Shown: positions 31,559-35,911 of the stretch, piece by piece
Position numbering within the stretch: position 1 is the first letter of the stretch
Layout: each line of letters starts with the position of its first letter
Source of the DNA: JBEKHI01 sp050012355
Lineage (GTDB): Bacteria; Actinomycetota; Actinomycetes; Streptosporangiales; Streptosporangiaceae
Assembly: GCA_050012355.1 (NCBI GenBank)
Contig: JBEKHI010000109.1
Span: 1-35,911, forward strand
DNA: 35,911 bases
Direction: 5' to 3'
Notes under the pieces: generated by a model
What the model saw: the letters and a program-made list of their open reading frames with translations, nothing else
Databases searched by the model: none
Told to the model about the DNA's origin: nothing
Made by a program: the position numbers and the translations under genes

Positions 31559-33021
31559 ATGCCGCAAGACGCACCGCTGAATAGCGGTGCCCGTGATCAG
31601 GCCCTGGCCATGCTGGGTGCCGGAGAGCGGGTAGCGGGGATGCAGGCCAAGCTTCACCGTTGGGCGGCGGCTGATCCTGGCCGCCGGTTGGATGACCTGT
31701 TCAACCTCGTGCACGACCCGGCGACGCTGATCGTGGCGTTCAGCCGGGTCGCGGGCAACCAGGGCGCGAACACTCCCGGCGTGGACGGCGTGACAGCCGG
31801 ATACGTCGAGCGGGTGGCGGGCGTGCCGGGGTTCCTGGATGACCTGCGGGCCGCCCTCAAGGACGGCTCGTTCCGGCCGCTGCCGGTGCGGGAGCGCATG
31901 ATCCCCAAACCGGGCGGGCCGGGGAAACTGCGGAAGCTGGGTATGCCGGCGATCGCGGACCGGGTGGTCCAGGCCGCGCTGAAGCTGGTGCTGGAGCCTG
32001 TCTTCGAGGCGGACTTCGAGCCCGTCTCCTACGGGTTCCGGCCCAGGCGGCGCGCCCAGGACGCGATCGCCGAGATCCACTTCTACGGCACCCGCGGGTA
32101 CCGCTGGGTGCTGGATGCGGATATCGAGGCGGCCTTCGGCAACGTGTCTCACTCCGCCGTCATGGACCGGGTGCGGGCGCGGGTCAAGGACAAGCGCGTG
32201 CTGGCGCTGGTGAAAGCCTTCCTCAAGGCCGGGGTGCTCACTGAACTCGGAGAGCACCGCGATACCCTCACCGGCACGCCGCAGGGCGGCATCTTGTCTC
32301 CCCTGATCTTCAACATAGCCCTCAGTGCGCTCGATGAGCGCCAGATGGCACCGTGGTAGCCTGGCGGGACGATGTCTACCAGCGTCAAGCGCGAGGCCCG
32401 CCGCCGCAAGCAACTGCCGAACTGGCGGATTATCCGCTACGCGGACGATTTCGCCGTGCTGGTCAACGGCAGTGAGCACGACGCGGCGGCACTGCGCGAA
32501 CAGATCGCGGACGTGCTCGCCGGGCTGGGCCTGCGGTTCTCTGAGGCCAAGACCCGCGTGACGCACATGAGCGAGGGTTTCAGTTTCCTGGGGTTCCGCA
32601 TCCAGTGGCGCCGCAAGCGGGAACGGACAAGCGGTACGTCTACACCTTCATCGATGACCGGCCGATCCGGTCGCTGAAGGCGAAGATCCGTGCCCTGACC
32701 CACAGGACATCACAGCTCGACCTCGGATACGTGCTGACCCGGCTCAATCAGGTCATGCACGGCTGGGCTAACTATTTCCGGTACGCGGTCGCCAAGAACA
32801 CCTTCGCCATGCTGGATAACTTCGCCTGGTGGCGGATCATCCGCATGCTGATAGAAAGGCACCGCTGGAGATGGAAAGACGTCCGCCGCCGGTTCATCAC
32901 CGCCTCCGGGCGATGGCTGCCGATCACGGCAGGCGAGATCGAACTGCGGCGCATCGCGGCCATACCGGTCACCCGGTACCGCTACCGCGGCACCCAGATC
33001 CCCGGTCCCTGGATGGGCTGA
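31559..33021 (+). pseudogene. Group II intron reverse transcriptase/maturase (amber + frameshift)
   Basis: Should be a ~485-residue RT-maturase; AAGGAGG lies 5 bases before its ATG. The first part to 32356 contains RT blocks RPLPVRERMIPKPGGPGKLRKLGMPAIADRVVQAALKLVLEPVFEADFEPVSYGFRP, WVLDADIEAAFGNVSH and GTPQGGILSPLIFNIALSALDERQ. A TAG at 32357 replaces a codon in PW-x-PGGTM, where relatives have Glu (one G-to-T change). The same frame then goes on through IIRYADDFAVLV, the catalytic YADD at 32438-32449. At about 32618-32621 one G is lost from a G-run, moving the X/thumb maturase part (RYVYTFIDDRPIRSLKAKIRALT, GYVLTRLNQVMHGWANYFRYAV) into another frame to 33021. The protein cannot be made whole. 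Confidence 0.9.
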
Positions 33022-33047
33022 ACCAGCCTGGCGGCAGCGACCGTGGA

Positions 33048-33081
33048 GAGCCCGTTGCGTTGAGAGGCGCACGGCGGGTTC
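33048..33081 (+). ncRNA. Group II intron domain V
   Basis: 34 bases from GAGCCCGTTGCGTTGAGAGG to CGGGTTC: the domain V hairpin with GAGCC opening, GCACG in the return arm and GGGTTC close. It is the conserved catalytic element, and no obvious break of its pairing is seen. It ends 27-60 bases after the reverse transcriptase stop. Confidence 0.85.
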
Positions 33082-33281
33082 GGCGAGAGGTCCGGGGAGA
33101 CGGGCCGGGAGCAATCCCGGTACCGCGCCCCGGGCCTACTCTGCGGCACCATCACGCGGGTTACTGAGACCTACCGACCCTGGAGGGTTCGCACAGGCCG
33201 ACGCTGGTGCCGCCGTCCGGATGCCGTCACCGCCCGATCAAGGCCGTTACGGGGAAGCCGAGCAGCTTGTCTCACTCAAGG

Positions 33282-34151
33282 TCATGCGACCCACGAGGGG
33301 ACGATCTGGGCGAGTCGGCCTGGGTCGGTCAGCGTGCGGATCATGGTAATGGCGCTGCCGGTGACCGTGAAGGCCATGACCGAGACTGGCCGGCCGTCGA
33401 TCGTGATGAGGACGCCTGGTGCGCCGTTGACGAGCGCCGGATGGGCCAGCGCGCCGCGTTGTGCCCCTGTCCTGGCCCGGGTGGCGATCTTTCCCGCGCC
33501 GCGGACGACGATGGTCCTCTCCGGGCCGCGTGCCCGGAGCTCGGCATCAGGGGCGAGCACGGTGAGCAGCCCGGCGATGTCGCCGCGGCCGGCCGCGGCG
33601 AGGAAGGCGTCGACTACTTCCCGGGCTGCGGCGTCCGCCGCAGGCGTCGGCGTGCCCAGGCGGATCCGGTCGCGGGCGCGGCTGGCCAGCATCTTCGTGG
33701 CTGGGGTGCTGCGGCTCAGGATCGCCGCGATCGCGTCGAACGGGACCTCGAACACGTCGTGGAGGACGAACGAGACGCGCTCCGCGGGAGTGAGGGCGTC
33801 CATGACAACGTACAGCGCGAGGCCGACGGAATCGGCGAGCAGTGCCTCTTCCTCGGGATCGGCCTGCCCGGCCCTGGCTGGCTCGCGCGGGAGCGTGCCG
33901 ACGCTGAGCTCGAGCGGCTGCTCGGACCGTACACTTCGCCGGCGGAGAGCATCGAGGCAGATCCGTCCGGTCACGGTGGTGAGCCAGCCGCGCAGGTTCT
34001 CGATGTCCCCGCGGCCGGTGCGGGCGAGGCGCAGCCACGCCTCCTGCCCGGCGTCGTCCGCGTCCGCGTGCGAGCCGAGCATGCGGAACGCGATCGCGTG
34101 GAGATAGGGGCGATGGGCCTCGAACTCGGCGGCGAGCTGTTCTTCGGTCAC
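33282..34151 (-). CDS. ECF sigma factor with SnoaL-like C-terminal domain (ECF41/SigJ type)
   Basis: 289 residues. Region 2 is FEAHRPYLHAIAFRMLGSHADADDAGQEAWLRLART and region 4 is MDALTPAERVSFVLHDVFEVPFDAIAAILSRSTPATKMLASRARDRIR. The C-terminal ~110 residues (VVDAFLAAAGRGDIAGLLTVLAPDAELRARGP to FTVTGSAITMIRTLTDPGRLAQIV) are a SnoaL-like domain. That fused domain, not an anti-sigma factor, controls activity in ECF41-type factors. The start is GTG 34151 with GGAGG 6 bases before it; the longer frame is rejected. ECF41 genes usually adjoin a CMD/oxidoreductase/epimerase gene. Here only a 31-codon stub lies beside it, but a promoter resembling its target is present both here and at ahpD. Confidence 0.92.
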   Translation of the reverse strand: MTEEQLAAEFEAHRPYLHAIAFRMLGSHADADDAGQEAWLRLARTGRGDIENLRGWLTTVTGRICLDALRRRSVRSEQPLELSVGTLPREPARAGQADPEEEALLADSVGLALYVVMDALTPAERVSFVLHDVFEVPFDAIAAILSRSTPATKMLASRARDRIRLGTPTPAADAAAREVVDAFLAAAGRGDIAGLLTVLAPDAELRARGPERTIVVRGAGKIATRARTGAQRGALAHPALVNGAPGVLITIDGRPVSVMAFTVTGSAITMIRTLTDPGRLAQIVPSWVA

Positions 34152-34171
34152 GGTTGTCCTCCGCGCGGCGG

Positions 34172-34198
34172 TGTCACTACCAGGACGCATCGCACGCC
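34172..34198 (+). promoter_or_regulatory. ECF41-type promoter candidate, divergent from the sigma gene
   Basis: TGTCACT and CGCC with exactly 16 bases between, one mismatch from each box of TGTCACA-N16-CGTC. It faces rightward, away from the sigma gene, where ECF41 partners normally lie, about 90 bases before the small ORF at 34289. Confidence 0.45.
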
Positions 34199-34288
34199 GA
34201 TGAGGTAACACCCCGGCCGTCGTTACCTTCCGCCGTGGCCGCACGTCGTAGTGCCGTACAGCGATCCGCGATCCGCTTTGAGGAAAGA

Positions 34289-34384
34289 ATGACATCACGC
34301 ATCCAGCCCGAGGTTACAACGGACGTCCAGCACCTGTTCAAGGCCGCGTACGCCGGGGCGTGCCGCAGCAGATACAGGAGCTAG
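34289..34384 (+). CDS. 31-residue ORF, probable 5' stub of the sigma factor's partner gene
   Basis: MTSRIQPEVTTDVQHLFKAAYAGACRSRYRS. GAGGAAAG precedes the ATG. The first ~23 residues read like the N-terminus of an AhpD/CMD-type protein (MTSRI, then helix DVQHLFKAAYAG), the usual neighbour of ECF41 genes, but the frame ends after CRSRYRS and no CxxC block follows before the next gene. Identification from such a short stretch is weak; it may be a genuine small peptide. Confidence 0.35.
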   Translation: MTSRIQPEVTTDVQHLFKAAYAGACRSRYRS

Positions 34385-34469
34385 TACACCTGCGCGCTCG
34401 GCCGCCTCTCCTTTACCAGGAGCGGCAAGGGACCTCGTGCTTCATCATCGGAATGGTTAGGGAGGTCCG

Positions 34470-35714
34470 TTGAGCGGACTGCGGCCCGGGAATCGGCACG
34501 TCATGCTGCTGTGGGCGGCAAGTGCGGGGAACGCGGGTGCCTCCTGGATCATGCTGGTGGCTGTTTTCGTATACGTGCTCCGCCATTTCCCGGCTTCTTC
34601 GCTCGCGATTGTGGAACTCGTCGGCACGCTGCCTGCCCTGTTGTGCATGCCGTTGGCCGGCGCGATTGCCGATCGCCGCGATGTCCGGCGGCTGGCGCTG
34701 GGCTCCATGACGGTTCAGGCGGTTGGCGTGCTGGGCGTGCTGGTGATGCTGAGAGTCGGCCTGTGGGAGATTGCAGCCTGCTATGGCTTGCAGGGGGCCG
34801 CCGGCGCGGTATGGCCGCCAGCTCGGCAGCGGTGGCTGTATGCGCTGGTCCGCGAGGACCGCAGTCGCGCCGCGGCCAACGCCGCGATTGGCTCAGTGAG
34901 CGGCGTGATGACAATCGCTGGCGCGGCGCTGGGCGGGGTCTTGTCGGCCTGGAGCACAAGCGCTGCGCTCTGCGCAGCTGCGGGACTCCAGCTCGCGGCG
35001 ACCGTGCCCCTGCTGGCCCTCGCACGGCCGGCATTCCAGCAGGGCGGGCAGGCAGGCGGTGCTCTGCGGTCTCTGCATGCCGGCCTGGCTGAGGGCTTTA
35101 CCGCACTGCGGGCTCTGCCCCTGGCCAGGTCAGTGATCTGGGTAGGCATCTCCTGGGGCCTCATCGGCGGTGCCTACAACGTCTTGCTCGCCGCCTATGT
35201 CACGAACGACTTGCACGGCGGCGGACTGCTGCTCGGCGTGTTCTACGCCGTGGATGGCGCCGCGGTGATCCTGGGCTCGGTGCTGGCGGTCCGCCTCAGC
35301 CGGGGGTCGCAGCTGGCTGCCTACGCGCTGGCTTATGTGCTGCAGGGTGCCGCGTGGGGCGCTATGTTCCTGGGGGGTCAGCTCGCATGGGGCGCGGCGC
35401 TGCTGGCGGTCATGCGCACCGCCAGTGGCGTGATCATCGCCCTTGACACGACCATCCTGCTGGCTACCGTGCCTGAGCGCCTGAGAGGCAGGATCACCAG
35501 CTTGCACATGACTACCTACGGCGCGGCGTCCAGGGTGGCGCTGGCGGCCTTCGCCGGATTGCTCGCGGTGACTCGGGTCACGACCGTGGGCGTCGTCGCC
35601 GGCGCAGCCTCCGTCATTGTCGGGGCCACATGGTGGGCGCTGAACGGGCGGCGCGCCCGCCCTCTCTACATGAGCGCGACATCCGCAGCCGGTCGATTGT
35701 TCAGAAGAACCTGA
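34470..35714 (+). CDS. MFS exporter (EntS/multidrug type)
   Basis: 414 residues with about 12 spans. NRHVMLLWAASAGNAGASWIMLVAVFVYVL, then GAIADRRDVRRLALGSM is the loop motif between spans 2 and 3 (GxxADRxxRR) and DRSRAAANAAIGSVSGVMTIAGAALGGVL the span-5 motif typical of the enterobactin-exporter-like MFS_3 group. A second half VWPPARQRWLYALVREDR and VPERLRGRITSLHMTTYGAASRVALAAFAGLL completes the pattern. TTG start with GGGAGG 4 bases upstream. A hairpin follows the stop. Substrate unknown, likely a siderophore or drug-like compound. Confidence 0.88.
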   Translation: MSGLRPGNRHVMLLWAASAGNAGASWIMLVAVFVYVLRHFPASSLAIVELVGTLPALLCMPLAGAIADRRDVRRLALGSMTVQAVGVLGVLVMLRVGLWEIAACYGLQGAAGAVWPPARQRWLYALVREDRSRAAANAAIGSVSGVMTIAGAALGGVLSAWSTSAALCAAAGLQLAATVPLLALARPAFQQGGQAGGALRSLHAGLAEGFTALRALPLARSVIWVGISWGLIGGAYNVLLAAYVTNDLHGGGLLLGVFYAVDGAAVILGSVLAVRLSRGSQLAAYALAYVLQGAAWGAMFLGGQLAWGAALLAVMRTASGVIIALDTTILLATVPERLRGRITSLHMTTYGAASRVALAAFAGLLAVTRVTTVGVVAGAASVIVGATWWALNGRRARPLYMSATSAAGRLFRRT

Positions 35715-35715
35715 T

Positions 35716-35733
35716 CCCTACAACCGTGTAGGG
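35716..35733. terminator. Hairpin after the MFS gene
   Basis: CCCTACA, loop ACCG, TGTAGGG: a perfect 7-bp stem with a 4-base loop, beginning 2 bases after the stop. It fits a transcription end, though no T-run follows. Confidence 0.5.
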
Positions 35734-35911
35734 AACAGATCTATCTGGCCAGAATTGGGCTAGTTGGCCACGGCCGAGCGGGTTGCCGAGTGTGCTGTTG
35801 TTCTGTTGTGCGAGTTTGGCTGCGTGGCTGCCTTCGCCGGGCTGGCCGGTTGTTTGGGATCGTCTAAGGTCACGGGGACCTTTCAAGCGCGGGGGCGGGC
35901 CGGATGGCGCG

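Larger units (their letters stand above)
30943..33145 (+). mobile_element. Group II intron (5' end GTGCG, domain V at 33048-33081)
   Basis: About 2.2 kb, plus strand. The 5' end matches the group II consensus GUGYG. The following 600 bases to 31558 are the non-coding domains I-IV. The reverse transcriptase follows at 31559-33021, then domain V and a domain VI stem (AGGTCCGGGG pairing with CCCCGGGCCT) with a bulged A in CCTAC as expected for branching. The exact 3' end is not fixed (33139-33150). Group II introns self-splice and retrohome with their encoded protein. This copy lies inside the Nudix gene, downstream of a decayed transfer element. Confidence 0.8.

Noticed and set aside
33207..34208. 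333-codon plus-strand open frame
   Set aside because: Antisense to the ECF sigma factor, whose regions 2 and 4 are clear.
35701..35886. 61-codon minus-strand frame at the right edge
   Set aside because: Normal-looking composition but no family, no clear ribosome-binding site, and it ends across the hairpin after the MFS gene; not enough to call.
1..35911. tRNA or rRNA genes
   Set aside because: No cloverleaf with a TTCRANNC arm or rRNA-like stretch was noticed by eye; a tRNAscan-type search was not possible here.

Overview
The window is GC-rich DNA (roughly 65-70% by eye) from an actinobacterium, most likely a soil organism with a large genome. Supporting signs are GTG/TTG starts, ATGA-coupled operons, a fdxA-dapC pair with dapD nearby, ECF sigma factors with a SnoaL-like tail, Tat/lipobox exported proteins and a LOG-family protein. 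Genus cannot be named from the sequence alone.

Layout. 1-7.8 kb: a glycan-use locus. An oligosaccharide ABC transporter (binding lipoprotein, then permease) runs leftward. A GH3-GH42-S33 peptidase operon with ATGA overlaps runs rightward. A LacI-type operator lies between them. 7.9-9.2 kb: a SnoaL-like gene, a MITE-like element and an AhpD/CMD gene. 9.3-11.3 kb: rocD-ddaH, arginine/dimethylarginine breakdown. 11.4-16.3 kb: GDSL hydrolase, membrane-anchored unknown, BlaI-type repressor with its operator, and a TetR-MFS-SDR unit. 16.9-21.1 kb: core genes fdxA-dapC, dapD (lysine/peptidoglycan precursor synthesis), a wall-hydrolase-like protein and a LOG protein. 21.5-26.8 kb: exported proteins of unknown role and a 985-residue membrane/lipoprotein fusion.

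From 27 kb the DNA is a graveyard of mobile elements. It holds an N-truncated, frameshifted relaxase, a frameshifted toprim primase, and a Nudix gene interrupted by a group II intron whose reverse transcriptase carries an amber codon and a frameshift. After that come an ECF41/SigJ-type sigma factor and an MFS exporter.

The most unusual signal is a set of short palindromic repeats scattered through the chromosomal part. One family, core CGATGGGCCATCG, occurs as doublets with an exact 31-bp period, both inside the GH3 coding sequence (in frame) and after dapD. A diverged copy pair forms the inverted ends of a 356-bp element at 8.35-8.71 kb. A second hairpin family occurs at 8.5 and 16.7 kb, with substitutions that keep RNA pairing. 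The GH3 gene also carries a nested double palindrome. These look like non-autonomous palindromic elements able to insert in coding DNA. They are the best candidates here for something undescribed.
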